64,000 nucleotides of DNA from Vibrio maritimus (GCA_003263775.1 JYJJ01000051.1:248001-312000), one strand, 5' to 3'; shown: positions 51,026-60,757, counted from the stretch's first letter. Notes: generated from the letters alone by a model not told the origin. A program made the numbers and translations.

Positions 51026-51054
51026 TTGTGACAGGCGAGCGTTGTCGGTATAGT
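51026..51054 (+). promoter_or_regulatory. Sigma-70 promoter of the DUF819 gene
   Basis: TTGTGA (51026-51031), 17-base spacer, TATAGT (51049-51054), about 65 bases before the ATG. Confidence 0.55.
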
Positions 51055-51119
51055 CTCGGCCAACTACGAAAATGTGTCTAATTGTTTCAAGAAGACATCA
51101 GTTAAGGAGATTTATCGAC

Positions 51120-52352
51120 ATGATCGCTAATGATGCTGTCATTATGGGTTTACTAGCCGTTATCCTCGGCGCTGTGTTTATTACTGAAAGCAGCAGTAAC
51201 CCTTTATGGAAAAAATTCTATTCCGTCATCCCTGGCCTGTTGCTGTGTTATTTTCTGCCGTCATTGCTCAATACTACTGGTTTGATTGATGGCTCAGCGT
51301 CTAACTTGTATTTCGTTGCAAGTCGCTACCTTCTTCCTGGCGCACTCGTTCTGCTCATTGTCTCTGCTGATCTGAAGAAGATTTTTGGTCTAGGTTCTAA
51401 AGCCGTCATCATGTTCTTGACCGGTACGCTTGGTATCATCATCGGTGGTCCTGCAGCGATTGTAATTCTAGATTTCATCAACCCTGACCTTGTTTCTGGT
51501 GATGTATGGCGCGGCCTTACTACCGTTGCTGGTTCATGGATTGGTGGCGGTGCTAACCAAGCGGCGATGAAAGAAGTATTTGGTGTGGGTGACCAGTTGT
51601 TCTCTGCAATGATCACCGTTGACGTTATCTGTGCCAACATTTGGATGGCAATCCTGCTGATTATGGCTGGTCGTCAGAAGAAAATGGACGCGTGGCTAAA
51701 AGCAGACACTACATCCATTGATGAGCTTAAAGAGACAGTGGCGAAGTACGAGGAAGAGAACTCTCGTCCAATCACAACAACGGATATGATGAAGGTTGTT
51801 GCTATCGCGTTTGGTCTAACAGGTTTGGCTCACTTTGGTGCGGACATTATTGCGCCTTGGATTGCGACCAATGCGCCAGAACTTGAGAAATACAGTCTTA
51901 CTTCTGGTTTCTTCTGGCTAATCGTATTGGTTACTACGTTTGCACTTATTGCTTCTACGTTTAAATCTGCGCGCACTCTAGAGCACGCTGGCGCATCAAA
52001 AATCGGTTCGGCATTCATCTATATTCTTGTTGCGACCATTGGTATGCAAATGGATGTGACAGCAATTCTTGATAACCCAGGTTACTTCTTCATTGGTATT
52101 ACTTGGCTGACGATTCACGCTCTGCTAATGATCGGCGTTGCGAAGCTGATTAAAGCGCCGCTGTTCTTTATGGCAGTCGGTAGCCAAGCAAACGTCGGTG
52201 GTGCAGCATCAGCGCCTGTGGTTGCAGCTGCTTTCCACCCGTCACTTGCACCAGTGGGTATCTTGATGGCTGTATTAGGCTATGCGCTCGGTACGTATGG
52301 CGCTTATATCTGCGGTATCATTATGCAGGCCGCTGTGGGTGTTGTCGGCTAG
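51120..52352 (+). CDS. DUF819-family membrane protein
   Basis: A polytopic inner-membrane protein of about 410 residues with ten or more hydrophobic segments. Motifs include LLPGALVLLIVSADLKKI, TTVAGSWIGGGANQAAMKEVFGV, and the C-terminal VGSQANVGGAASAPVVAAAFHPSLAPVGILMAVLGYALGTYGAYI, typical of DUF819 (YjcL-like) transporters. The longer frame from 51072 adds a basic stretch. The ATG at 51120 after AAGGAG is preferred. It precedes serC and serA homologues. A related substrate such as an amino or organic acid is possible but not shown. Confidence 0.88.
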   Translation: MIANDAVIMGLLAVILGAVFITESSSNPLWKKFYSVIPGLLLCYFLPSLLNTTGLIDGSASNLYFVASRYLLPGALVLLIVSADLKKIFGLGSKAVIMFLTGTLGIIIGGPAAIVILDFINPDLVSGDVWRGLTTVAGSWIGGGANQAAMKEVFGVGDQLFSAMITVDVICANIWMAILLIMAGRQKKMDAWLKADTTSIDELKETVAKYEEENSRPITTTDMMKVVAIAFGLTGLAHFGADIIAPWIATNAPELEKYSLTSGFFWLIVLVTTFALIASTFKSARTLEHAGASKIGSAFIYILVATIGMQMDVTAILDNPGYFFIGITWLTIHALLMIGVAKLIKAPLFFMAVGSQANVGGAASAPVVAAAFHPSLAPVGILMAVLGYALGTYGAYICGIIMQAAVGVVG

Positions 52353-52380
52353 GCAATTGCCACTTTCAACTAAATGGTAG

Positions 52381-52409
52381 AAAGCAGTGCCTTTGGGTGC
52401 TGCTTTTTT
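52381..52409 (+). terminator. Terminator after the DUF819 gene
   Basis: AAGCAG/CTGCTT stem followed by a run of T residues, 29 bases after the stop. Confidence 0.75.
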
Positions 52410-52523
52410 ATGGGCCAAAAACCATTAGTAGCATCGTGTTTTACCTTTTGTGGGCTTGCGTTTCGGCTGTTTTTCAGACAAGGTGTTGAATAGTTATTCA
52501 ATTAGTTACAGGCAGGAAGCCAA

Positions 52524-53637
52524 ATGAAACCGCAAATTAAACCCGCTAATCCCAATTTTTCATCTGGGCCTTGCAGCAAGCGCCTGGTTATCAGTTATCA
52601 AGTTTAGATACCGCCTCACTAGGTCGCAGTCACCGCTCATCTTTAGGTAAAGCGGTGCTGGCTGAATCTATCGCAAAAACCAAATCAGTTTTAGGCATTC
52701 CTGATGACTACCGTGTTGGTATTGTTGCAGGCTCTGATACAGGTGCGATGGAAATGGTGATGTGGTCGATGCTAGGTGCACGTCCAGTCGATGTTTTCCA
52801 CTGGGAATCATTTGGTTCTGGTTGGTTAACTGATATCACTAAGCAGCTGAAGTTAGATGATGTGAACAGCTATCTGGCCGATTACGGGGAGTTGCCAGAT
52901 TTATCTTTAGCTAATCCAAGCCATGACACTTTGTTCACTTGGAACGGTACTACGTCTGGCGTAAAAGTACCTAACGGTGATTGGATTAGTGATGAGCGTG
53001 AAGGTTTGACGATTTGTGATGCAACGTCAGCGGTATTTGCAATGCCAATGCCTTGGGAAAAACTCGATGTTGTGACCTACAGCTGGCAGAAAGTGTTAGG
53101 TGGAGAGGGTGGTCACGGCGTGATTGTGTTGAGTCCAAAAGCGGTCGAACGCCTGGAGAGCTATACGCTTCATGGCCTTTGCCAAAGATCTTCCGCATGA
53201 CGAAAGGCGGCAAGTTAATCGAAGGCATTTTCAAAGGTGCCACTATTAATACGCCTTCTATGCTGTGTGTTGTGGATTACATCGATGCGCTAGATTGGGT
53301 CGATGGTATCGGTGGTGTAGACGCGGCAATTGAGAAGTCTCAGGCCAACCTTGCAGTATTGACTAACTTTGTTGAATCACGAGATTGGATTCAGTTCTTA
53401 GCTAAAAATCCAGATCAACGTTCAAACACAAGCGTGTGTTTGACACTAGATGCAACAGAGGAACAAGTGAAGGCGCTGATTAAGCTGCTTGATGAAGAGC
53501 AAGTCGCGTATGACATTGGTGCGTATCGTGATGCACCGGCCGGCTTAAGGATTTGGGCGGGTGCCACGGTTGAGGCTGCGGATATCGAAGCATTGCTGCC
53601 TTGGTTGGATTGGGCTTACGCAGAAGTCACTAAGTAA
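52524..53637 (+). CDS. serC: Phosphoserine aminotransferase (SerC, second type), two frame breaks
   Basis: PLP enzyme of the serine pathway, 371 residues when restored. The ATG at 52524 opens [15 protein letters not shown] and the frame fails at 52582. One C restored there gives [23 protein letters not shown] second missing C at about 53167 gives [24 protein letters not shown]. The PLP lysine is in [20 protein letters not shown]. The sequence resembles the alphaproteobacterial-type SerC (TIGR01365) rather than the usual enterobacterial form, so it is probably an accessory copy. It is paired with serA. Confidence 0.9.
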
Positions 53638-53640
53638 AGA

Positions 53641-53669
53641 ACAAAGCACCTGCTTATCAGGTGCTTTGT
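53641..53669 (+). terminator. Terminator-like hairpin after serC
   Basis: A 12-base perfect stem ACAAAGCACCTG/CAGGTGCTTTGT with a five-base loop. The T tract is imperfect, so some read-through into serA is possible. Confidence 0.6.
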
Positions 53670-53760
53670 TGTCTCTGGCACAACATAAAAATGCCAGCAT
53701 TGGGACGAGTAAAGTGCACTGATGGTAGAAAAGGATTTTCAACTTAAAGTGGAACCAATA

Positions 53761-54929
53761 ATGAAACAAATTAAGACCTACAACGCGATTGCCAACAAAG
53801 GACTGGATAAGTTTTCTCGTGATAATTACGAAGTCTCGAGCGAGTTTAGTGCGCCAGACGCGATTCTATTAAGAAGCCAAAAATTGCATGATGAACCGAT
53901 AGCTCCAGTGTTAAAGCCATAGCGCGCTGCGGGGCTGGGGTGAATAACATTCCGATTCAGGCTTGCACCGAAAATGGCATTGTGGTGTTTAACACTCCGG
54001 GTGCGAATGCGAATGCCGTTAAAGAATTAGTATTAACTGGCTTGCTGCTTTCTGCGCGTGATGTTTGCGGCGGCATGCAGTACTCTCAATCTCTTACTGC
54101 ACTGTCTGATGCTACGGCGATGGATAAGCTGTTAGAAAAAGAGAAAAAGCGCTTCTCTGGCTCTGAGATTAAAGGTAAAACACTTGGAGTTATTGGCCTA
54201 GGTGCAATAGGCGCATCAGTCGCGAATACGGCGATTGATTTAGGCATGGAAGTCATTGGGTTTGACTCTGCGTTGAGCGTAGAAGCAGCGTGGCGTTTAT
54301 CAAGTCGTATTCAACGTGCTGAAAACTTACAATCACTGATTAGCAAATGTGATTTTGTCACCGTACATGTTCCAGCGCTCCCTGCCACTATCGGATTGAT
54401 TAGCAGTGAGTTACTGGCTGCGGCCAAACCTGGCCTAGTGCTACTGAATTTTGCTCGTAAAGAGATCGTCGATACTGATGCGGTCATCACCGCACTTGAA
54501 AACGGTCAAGTGGGGCAGTATGTGACCGACTTTCCAACGCCATCTTTGATTGGGCGAGAAGGCGTCATTCTGATGCCGCACATTGGCGCCTCAACGGCAG
54601 AAGCGGAAGAAAACTGCGCTGTGATGGGTGCGATGCAGCTCATTGATTTTCTGGAGAACGGTAACATTAGCAACTCAGTCAACTTTCCCCAGATTACCCT
54701 AGAGCGAGCCGAGGGCTACAGGATCACATTTGCCAACGACAATGTCCCTAAGGTGCTAGGTACGGTGCTCTCTCTATTGGCCGATCTTAATATCAACGTG
54801 TTGGATATGCTCAACAAGAGCCGTGACGAAGTGGCTTATACCATTTTGGATATAGAGAATCAGCCGACAGATGAGTTGTTATCGGCGATCAGTGGTGTCG
54901 AGCATGTGTTTAATGTAAGAGCACTATAG
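53761..54929 (+). CDS. serA: D-3-phosphoglycerate dehydrogenase-like protein, frame break
   Basis: NAD-dependent 2-hydroxyacid dehydrogenase, 389 residues when restored. The ATG at 53761 opens MKQIKTYNAIANKGLDKF and stops early at 53922. One missing C at about 53907 restores IAPSVKAIARCGAGVNNIP. The Rossmann motif is GVIGLGAIGASVANTAIDLGM; the catalytic site shows NFARKEIVD and LMPHIGASTAEAEENC. A C-terminal ACT domain (RITFANDNVPKVLGTVLSLLADLNINVLDM) suggests serine feedback. With the upstream serC it forms the first two steps of serine synthesis. Confidence 0.9.
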
Positions 54930-54953
54930 ATATTCGTTACCGTAAGTAAATTT

Positions 54954-54989
54954 GACGCCCAGCGTTACATTGTTGTGACGTAGGGCGTT
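54954..54989 (+). terminator. Hairpin after serA
   Basis: ACGCCC pairs with GGGCGT and CGTTACA with TGTGACG inside it. There is no T tract, so termination is uncertain. Confidence 0.35.
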
Positions 54990-55086
54990 AATGAGAAGGG
55001 ATTTAATCATATAATTTTGTTATTATTTCCCCATCAAAGGATGTACATAACTCTATGGATGGCACACTCAACAAATAGGTGTTGCT

Positions 55087-55584
55087 ATGCAAACGTATCA
55101 AATCGGTTCTTCTCTCGTTGGTTCTTCTTTTTCCGATCAATTGGAGGCATCTCGCACTTCAATGATGGCCAACGCGCTTTCTCTCCCTACGTCTGTGTCC
55201 GTTGTCGGTGAGCCAATGAATGCTCATAGCGTGGTGGTGTTCTCTTCTCAAGCTTCATTGCACGAACTGGAAATGTTCGCGGCAATTAAGCGTGAGTTTT
55301 GTGAGTCTTACTCATTTTTGGATGTGTACTGCGATGCCACGATTGCCGACTTGAGTGTATCTCGTCAATCAGCGGTAAGTACTCTACCAATGGATGTGAA
55401 TGCATCACACTGTGAAACAGCACAGCAAGTTTTAGAGCGCTCAATCGGCCGTAATGTGGTTGTCGTTGCTAGTGATAGCAATATTGATTTATGCGTTAAA
55501 GCCTGTGAGCTAGAAGGGCTTAACGTAGTAAGCACCGTTGCTTTGTGCACTAAGCGCCCAGATCTGTTGGCTCTGCAGTCATAA
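55087..55584 (+). CDS. Conserved-looking hypothetical protein, 165 residues
   Basis: The ATG lies after a poorly defined ribosome site and the gene ends before a strong terminator. The product looks alpha/beta: VSVVGEPMNAHSVVVFSSQ, an acidic helix, and VVVVASDSNIDLCVKACELE near the end. There is no signal peptide or membrane segment. I do not recognise a family. Confidence 0.6.
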   Translation: MQTYQIGSSLVGSSFSDQLEASRTSMMANALSLPTSVSVVGEPMNAHSVVVFSSQASLHELEMFAAIKREFCESYSFLDVYCDATIADLSVSRQSAVSTLPMDVNASHCETAQQVLERSIGRNVVVVASDSNIDLCVKACELEGLNVVSTVALCTKRPDLLALQS

Positions 55585-55618
55585 CATTGCTCTAGCCGCA
55601 GCTAACATATTGGATAGT

Positions 55619-55654
55619 AACAACATCATGACTCATTCATGGTGTTGTTTTTTT
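55619..55654 (+). terminator. Terminator before the phosphatase gene
   Basis: A 13-base stem (55619-55631 with 55637-55649, one G-U pair) followed by seven T residues. Confidence 0.88.
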
Positions 55655-55733
55655 ATTTGAGCCAACTATTCTTGAAATAACAGCCTTTTAAAACTTAGGT
55701 GGCGTTATTTCAACGAGCCGTACTGTCTCTTCT

Positions 55734-56939
55734 TTGCGAAAGTATTCGATTCTGCTGGTCGAAGACGATGCTGTCATGCGTGCAAGGTTGCGTTTGTTAC
55801 TCGAAAAACGTGGCTATGAGATTCTGGTGGCGTGTGATGGTATAGAGGCGCTATCACTGCTTGAAAAACATGAGCATATTCAGTTTGTGCTCAGTGACTG
55901 GGTGATGCCCAATATGGACGGCGTCGAACTCTGCCAGTCAGTGAAGTCTAACGACTACAATCGCTATCTGTTTTTTGTCTTACTTTCCTCTCAAGATGAT
56001 CATAAGTCGATAACGCTCGGTATTAACGCTGGCGCTGATGATTTCGTTGCTAAAAATACGCCAGTAGATGAACTTGATGCCCGGATTAAAGCGGGATTTC
56101 GAACGCTTGATTTGCATAATCAGTTGGTTGAGAAAAACCATGCCCTCAATACGGCCTACGCACAAATCAATAGCGACCTCATGGTTGCGAGTGATTTGAT
56201 CGGTAAACTGCTGCCCATCAAAAGAGCGTATTCTGATATCGAACTTGCCTATATTCACCAACCATCAGCGACGATTGGCGGTGACATGTTAGGTTGTATT
56301 GAGCTTAATGACCGTTATATCGCTTTCTATATTTTTGATGTTTCTGGGCATGGCGTTGCATCGGCACTGCTTTCTTTTTCTATTCACCATACCTTAAATA
56401 CCTTACAGGGCGACTCCGCGACCATGTACACTGATCGACAAGGAAAACGTCAAGTAAGGAAGGCGTGTGACGTTTTGGCATCCCTCAATAGAACTTACAC
56501 CATCAATGACAACCATGGTTTGTACGCCACAATGGTGTACGCGGTACTCGATAGAAAAACCGGTGAGCTAGATGTTGCCTTTGCCGGTCATCCGCCATTA
56601 ATTAAAGTGGGGGCGTTGTCAGACTCGATTGAGAGAATAGGAGAGAGTGGATTTGTGATTGGCATGTTTGACTTTGCCACGTATGAGTCGACTACTCTGG
56701 TATTAGAGCAGGGTGAAGAGGTTTGGTTCTATACCGATGGCATTACTGAAGCGCAGATAGATGATGAGATGCTTGGGGAAGAGACGTTAGAGAATTTGAT
56801 TGCCTCTACTCATGGAGCGGCGATGCAGGATAAACCATCATTGGTAATGGAGCGGGTAAAAGCGATGATAGGGAGCCAAGAGTTCGACGATGATGTCAGT
56901 TTGTTGGCCGTGCGTCGAAGTGGGGAAGGCAATGACTAG
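55734..56939 (+). CDS. Response regulator with PP2C/SpoIIE phosphatase output
   Basis: An N-terminal receiver domain has ILLVEDDAVMRARL, phospho-acceptor Asp in LSDWVMPNMDGVEL, and a conserved SS and K (LLSSQDD, FVAKNTP). A linker and a SpoIIE-type PP2C phosphatase follow (SATIGGDMLGCIEL, FYIFDVSGHGVASALLSF, AFAGHPPLIKVG, VWFYTDGITEAQ, FDDDVSLLAVR). No ATG suits. The TTG at 55734 has no ribosome site. AGGTGG at 55697-55702 lies four bases before an in-frame ATT (55707) that would start STSRTVSSLRKYSILLVEDD, so the true start may be there. The next gene encodes an RsbW-like kinase, so a partner-switching pair is likely. Confidence 0.9.
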   Translation: MRKYSILLVEDDAVMRARLRLLLEKRGYEILVACDGIEALSLLEKHEHIQFVLSDWVMPNMDGVELCQSVKSNDYNRYLFFVLLSSQDDHKSITLGINAGADDFVAKNTPVDELDARIKAGFRTLDLHNQLVEKNHALNTAYAQINSDLMVASDLIGKLLPIKRAYSDIELAYIHQPSATIGGDMLGCIELNDRYIAFYIFDVSGHGVASALLSFSIHHTLNTLQGDSATMYTDRQGKRQVRKACDVLASLNRTYTINDNHGLYATMVYAVLDRKTGELDVAFAGHPPLIKVGALSDSIERIGESGFVIGMFDFATYESTTLVLEQGEEVWFYTDGITEAQIDDEMLGEETLENLIASTHGAAMQDKPSLVMERVKAMIGSQEFDDDVSLLAVRRSGEGND

Positions 56940-57374
56940 ATTTCTTAAGAAGTTTGAATCATCGACTGACGCGTCAAGAGAGATCGCCGCTGCACTTCTG
57001 GAATTTTGGGGCAGCAGGGCATTCAAACACCTGTTATTAATGATCTTGAGCTGTGTGTGGTTGAGCTGGCGAATAATGTTTACGAGCATGGGTATCAAGA
57101 GAAAGACGGCAAATTGATTGAAGTCGGTTGCCGTGTTGCTCGTAAACAAATAGAGATAACGATCAACCATGAAGGCTTATCGTTAGAATCTGACGTAATG
57201 AATGAAATGTTGAGTGCTCCGCTTCAAGAGCTGGATCTAGACGATCCGCTAAGCTGGGCAACGTCGGGCCGCGGATTCTACATTCTTAATGCTTTGATGG
57301 ATGACGTTTCTGTTAGTGAAAACGACGGTGTGACCAGTTTTAGGCTTATCAAACTTCTTCCCTCGCTTCCATAG
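56932..57374 (+). CDS. RsbW-like anti-sigma/ATPase protein, frame break
   Basis: The ATG overlaps the phosphatase stop. The frame begins TRFLKKFESSTDASREIAAALLEF and breaks at about 56996-57005 in a T/G run. One restored base gives QQGIQTPVINDLELCVVELANNVYEHGY, then DPLSWATSGRGFYILNALMDDVSV. These are the N and G boxes of GHKL ATPases. Restored length is 147 residues, normal for RsbW-type kinases. The phosphatase and this kinase would act on an anti-sigma-antagonist (STAS) protein that is not visible nearby. Confidence 0.85.
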
Positions 57375-57483
57375 TTTATGAAATTACGATTGTTATTTTG
57401 TACGCATTGGTTAAAATGGCCGCTTGCTTTGGATGGTGCATCCGTATTTGCATCAAAAAAGGCAACCATTCATATGAAAACGC

Positions 57484-57556
57484 GGCAATTATGAACAACT
57501 CAATTGCCAGACAATAAAGCATGTCTTGCTTGGTGTGCAAGACCACTGTAATAGGA
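57484..57556 (+). promoter_or_regulatory. thrS leader with tRNA-Thr anticodon-arm mimic
   Basis: GTCTTGC (57523-57529) pairs with GCAAGAC (57537-57543) around a seven-base loop TTGGTGT. In tRNA numbering the loop has U33 followed by GGU, the anticodon of tRNA-Thr. Upstream, GGCAATT/AATTGCC (57484-57508) forms a second hairpin, with an A-rich single strand between. AGGA at 57553-57556 is the ribosome site. The plan equals the E. coli thrS operator (domains 2, 3 and 4), where threonyl-tRNA synthetase binds its own mRNA to block translation. Confidence 0.85.
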
Positions 57557-57562
57557 CTTTAT

Positions 57563-59489
57563 ATGCCTGTAATTACTCTTCCTGACGGTAGCCAACGTCA
57601 ATTTGATAACCCAGTATCCACTACGGATGTCGCTCTATCTATCGGCCCTGGTCTTGCGAAAGCAACCATCGCTGGTCGTGTAGATGGTGAGCGTGTTGAT
57701 GCGTGCGATCTGATCGAAAATGACGCGAGCTTAGAAATCATCACAGTAAAAGACGAAGATGGTCTTGAGATCGTTCGTCACTCATGTGCTCACTTGCTTG
57801 GTCACGCGATTAAGCAGCTTTATCCAGACGTCAAAATGGCGATCGGTCCAACGATCGACAGCGGTTTCTACTATGACGTTGATTTAGACCAGTCTCTAAC
57901 AATGGAAGACGTGGAAAAAATCGAAAAGCGCATGAAAGAGCTAGCAAAAACCAAGTATCAAGTTATCAAGAAAAAGGTTAGCTGGCAGGAAGCGCGCGAC
58001 ACATTTGAAAGTCGCGGCGAAACATACAAGATGGAAATCCTTGACGAGAACGTTTCTAAAGACGACCGTCCAGGCCTATACCATCACGAAGAATACATCG
58101 ATATGTGTCGTGGCCCTCACGTGCCAAACATGAGCTTCTGTCAGCACTTTAAACTGCTGAACGTAGCTGGCGCATATTGGCGTGGTAACAGTGACAACAA
58201 GATGCTTCAACGTATCTACGGTACTGCATTCCACGACAAAAAAGCTCTTAAGGCGCACCTAACTCGCCTAGAAGAAGCAGCGAAGCGTGACCACCGTAAA
58301 ATTGGTAAGCAGTTGGATCTATTCCACATGCAGCAAGAAGCACCAGGTATGGTGTTCTGGCACCACAACGGTTGGTCTGTATTCCGTGATCTAGAAGTAT
58401 TCATTCGTGAAAAACTGACTGAATACGATTACCAAGAAGTAAAAGGTCCACTAATGATGGATCGCGTTCTATGGGAACGTTCAGGTCACTGGGACAAATA
58501 CGCAGATGCGATGTTCACGACGTCTTCTGAGAACCGTGAGTACGCAATTAAGCCAATGAACTGTCCAGGTCACGTACAGATCTTTAACCAAGGTCTAAAA
58601 TCGTACCGTGATCTGCCGCTACGTATGGCTGAGTTTGGCTCATGTCACCGTAACGAACCGTCAGGTGCACTACACGGTATTATGCGTGTACGTGGCTTTA
58701 CTCAGGATGATGCTCACATCTTCTGTACTGAAAGCCAAATTCAAGACGAAGTAACGTCTTGCATCAAGATGGTTTACGATACGTACAACACGTTCGGTTT
58801 TGATAACATCGTTGTGAAACTGTCAACTCGCCCTGAAAAGCGTGTTGGTAGCGATGAAATTTGGGATCGCTCTGAAGAAGCACTAAAACAATCTCTTGAA
58901 GCAATGGAAATTCCATACGAGATTCAAGAAGGCGAAGGTGCGTTCTACGGTCCTAAGATCGAATTCACATTATATGACTGCCTAGATCGTGCATGGCAAT
59001 GTGGTACAGTTCAGCTAGACTTCAACCTACCGGGTCGTTTAGGTGCAACTTACGTGGATGAAAACAACGAACGTCAAGTTCCTGTTATGATTCACCGTGC
59101 AATTCTAGGTTCTCTTGAGCGATTCATCGGTATTCTTATCGAAGAATACGCTGGCTTCTTCCCAACGTGGTTGTCGCCAGAACAGGCTGTTATCATGAAT
59201 ATCACGGACAAACAGTCTGATTATGTTCAAGAAGTAACAACAAAAACTGCAAAAAAGTGGAATTAGAGCCAAAGCGGACTTGAGAAATGAGAAGATTGGC
59301 TTTAAAATCCGCGAACATACTTTGAAGCGTATCCCGTACATGCTTGTTTGTGGCGACCAAGAAATGGAAGCTGGCGAAATCGCAGTACGTACACGCAAAG
59401 GTAAAGACCTCGGCAAATTTAAAGTGGATGACCTCATTTCATACATCCAAGACGAGGTTTCAAGCCGTAAGCTCAATCTGGAGGAATAA
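57563..59489 (+). CDS. thrS: Threonyl-tRNA synthetase, frame break
   Basis: Essential class II synthetase, 641 residues when corrected. It has an N-terminal TGS domain ([20 protein letters not shown]), the editing domain ([33 protein letters not shown]), and a catalytic core ([54 protein letters not shown]). The frame stops at about 59266. An extra A in the AAAAA run near 59245 explains it. Removing one A gives [24 protein letters not shown] and continues to the anticodon-binding end SRKLNLEE at 59489. The start is ATG 57563; codons upstream from 57521 belong to the leader. The gene is essential, so the break must be an error. Confidence 0.97.
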
Positions 59490-59492
59490 GCT

Positions 59493-60043
59493 ATTAAAGG
59501 CGGAAGACGTGGCCAACAACCGGCCAAACAAAACCAGCACCGTTTAAACGGTGAAATTCGTGGCGTTCGTGAAGTTCGTCTAACAGGTGCAGATGGTGAA
59601 TCTGTTGGTGTTGTTTCTATTCAAGAAGCACTAGATGCAGCTGCAGAAGCTGGTATGGATCTCGTAGAGATCAGCCTAACGCCGAGCCACCAGTTTGTCG
59701 TGTGATGGACTATGGTAAGTTCCTCTTCGAGAAGAGCAAAGCTGCGAAAGAGCAGAAGAAGAAGCAAAAGCAGATCCAGATTAAGGAAGTAAAATTCCGT
59801 CCTGGAACTGATATTGGAGACTATCAGGTAAAACTACGCAACCTGACGCGTTTCCTAGAAGACGGCAACAAAGTGAAGGTAACAATTCGCTTCCGTGGCC
59901 GCGAAATGGCTCACCAAGACATTGGTGTCGACGTTCTTAACCGTCTGAAAGAAGATACTGTAGATTTAGCTGTAGTAGAATCTTTCCCGACTAAGATCGA
60001 AGGCCGCCAAATGATCATGGTATTGGCCCCTAAGAAGAAGTAA
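59493..60043 (+). CDS. infC: Translation initiation factor IF-3, ATT start, frame break
   Basis: Starts at ATT (59493), three bases after the thrS stop, giving [22 protein letters not shown]-3 discriminates against such a start, the classic autoregulation known in E. coli. The frame breaks at about 59683. Restoring one C (AGCCTAAC to AGCCCTAAC) gives [27 protein letters not shown]. The C-terminal half is intact ([39 protein letters not shown]). Restored length is 183 residues. Essential gene, so the break is presumably an error. Confidence 0.97.
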
Positions 60044-60063
60044 TTAACGGCTTTACAAGTAAG

Positions 60064-60095
60064 AAAACCTAGCCGTTCTCGAATGGCTGGGTTTT
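60064..60095 (+). terminator. Terminator or attenuator between infC and rpmI
   Basis: AAAACCTAGCC (60064-60074) pairs with GGCTGGGTTTT (60085-60095, one G-U pair). Its place matches the region where L20 controls rpmI-rplT in E. coli, so a regulatory role is possible besides termination. Confidence 0.65.
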
Positions 60096-60147
60096 GTTCG
60101 CCCTAATTACTATTGTTTAACAACTCAACAATGCGGAGTTATTCATC

Positions 60148-60342
60148 ATGCCTAAGATGAAAACCAACAAAGGTGCTGCTAAGCGTTTTAAGAAAACTGC
60201 TGGTGGTATTAAATTTAAGCACGCTACAAAACGTCACATTCTGACTAAGCGTACTACTAAGAACAAGCGTCAGCTACGTCCAAATGCAATTCTTCCTAAG
60301 TGTGAAGTTGCTGCAGTTGTTCGTATGATGCCATACGCTTAA
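60148..60342 (+). CDS. rpmI: Ribosomal protein bL35
   Basis: A 64-residue, very basic protein, [20 protein letters not shown] at the start and [16 protein letters not shown] at the end, the full bL35 pattern. GGAGT precedes the ATG. It is followed 41 bases later by rplT. Confidence 0.98.
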   Translation: MPKMKTNKGAAKRFKKTAGGIKFKHATKRHILTKRTTKNKRQLRPNAILPKCEVAAVVRMMPYA

Positions 60343-60383
60343 TTCTTTTTAGTTTATCAATCGTTTAGTTTAGGAGAGACATA

Positions 60384-60737
60384 ATGCCTCGCGTAAAACG
60401 TGGTGTACAAGCTCGTGCACGTCATAAGAAAGTTCTAAAACAAGCTAAAGGTTACTACGGTGCACGTTCACGTGTTTACCGCGTAGCTTTCCAAGCAGTT
60501 ACTAAAGCTGGTCAATACGCTTACCGTGACCGTCGCAACAAGAAACGTCAATTCCGTCAACTGTGGATTGCACGTATCAACGCGGCATCTCGTCAAAATG
60601 GTCTATCTTACAGCCGTTTCATCAACGGTCTTAAGAAAGCATCTATCGAGATCGACCGTAAGATCCTTGCTGACATCGCGGTATTCGACAAAGCTGCATT
60701 CGCAGTTCTAGTTGAAAAAGCGAAAGCTGCTCTTTAA
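60384..60737 (+). CDS. rplT: Ribosomal protein bL20
   Basis: A 117-residue basic protein with [57 protein letters not shown] and [21 protein letters not shown]. It is an early 50S assembly protein and autogenous repressor in E. coli. A strong GGAGAG ribosome site precedes it. It ends the thrS-infC-rpmI-rplT block and marks the left border of the integron. Confidence 0.98.
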   Translation: MPRVKRGVQARARHKKVLKQAKGYYGARSRVYRVAFQAVTKAGQYAYRDRRNKKRQFRQLWIARINAASRQNGLSYSRFINGLKKASIEIDRKILADIAVFDKAAFAVLVEKAKAAL

Positions 60738-60757
60738 TTAGCAGTTTAGGTCTATGT

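Larger units (their letters stand above)
50556..51119. other. Intergenic region upstream of the DUF819 gene
   Basis: A 564-base AT-rich region between divergent genes. It holds a CRP-like site (50731-50746) and a sigma-70 promoter (51026-51054) for the transporter. No coding frame here looks real. Confidence 0.5.

Noticed and set aside
59105-59527. 140-codon minus-strand frame across the thrS end
   Set aside because: Lies opposite the conserved thrS and infC codons; a shadow of a real gene.
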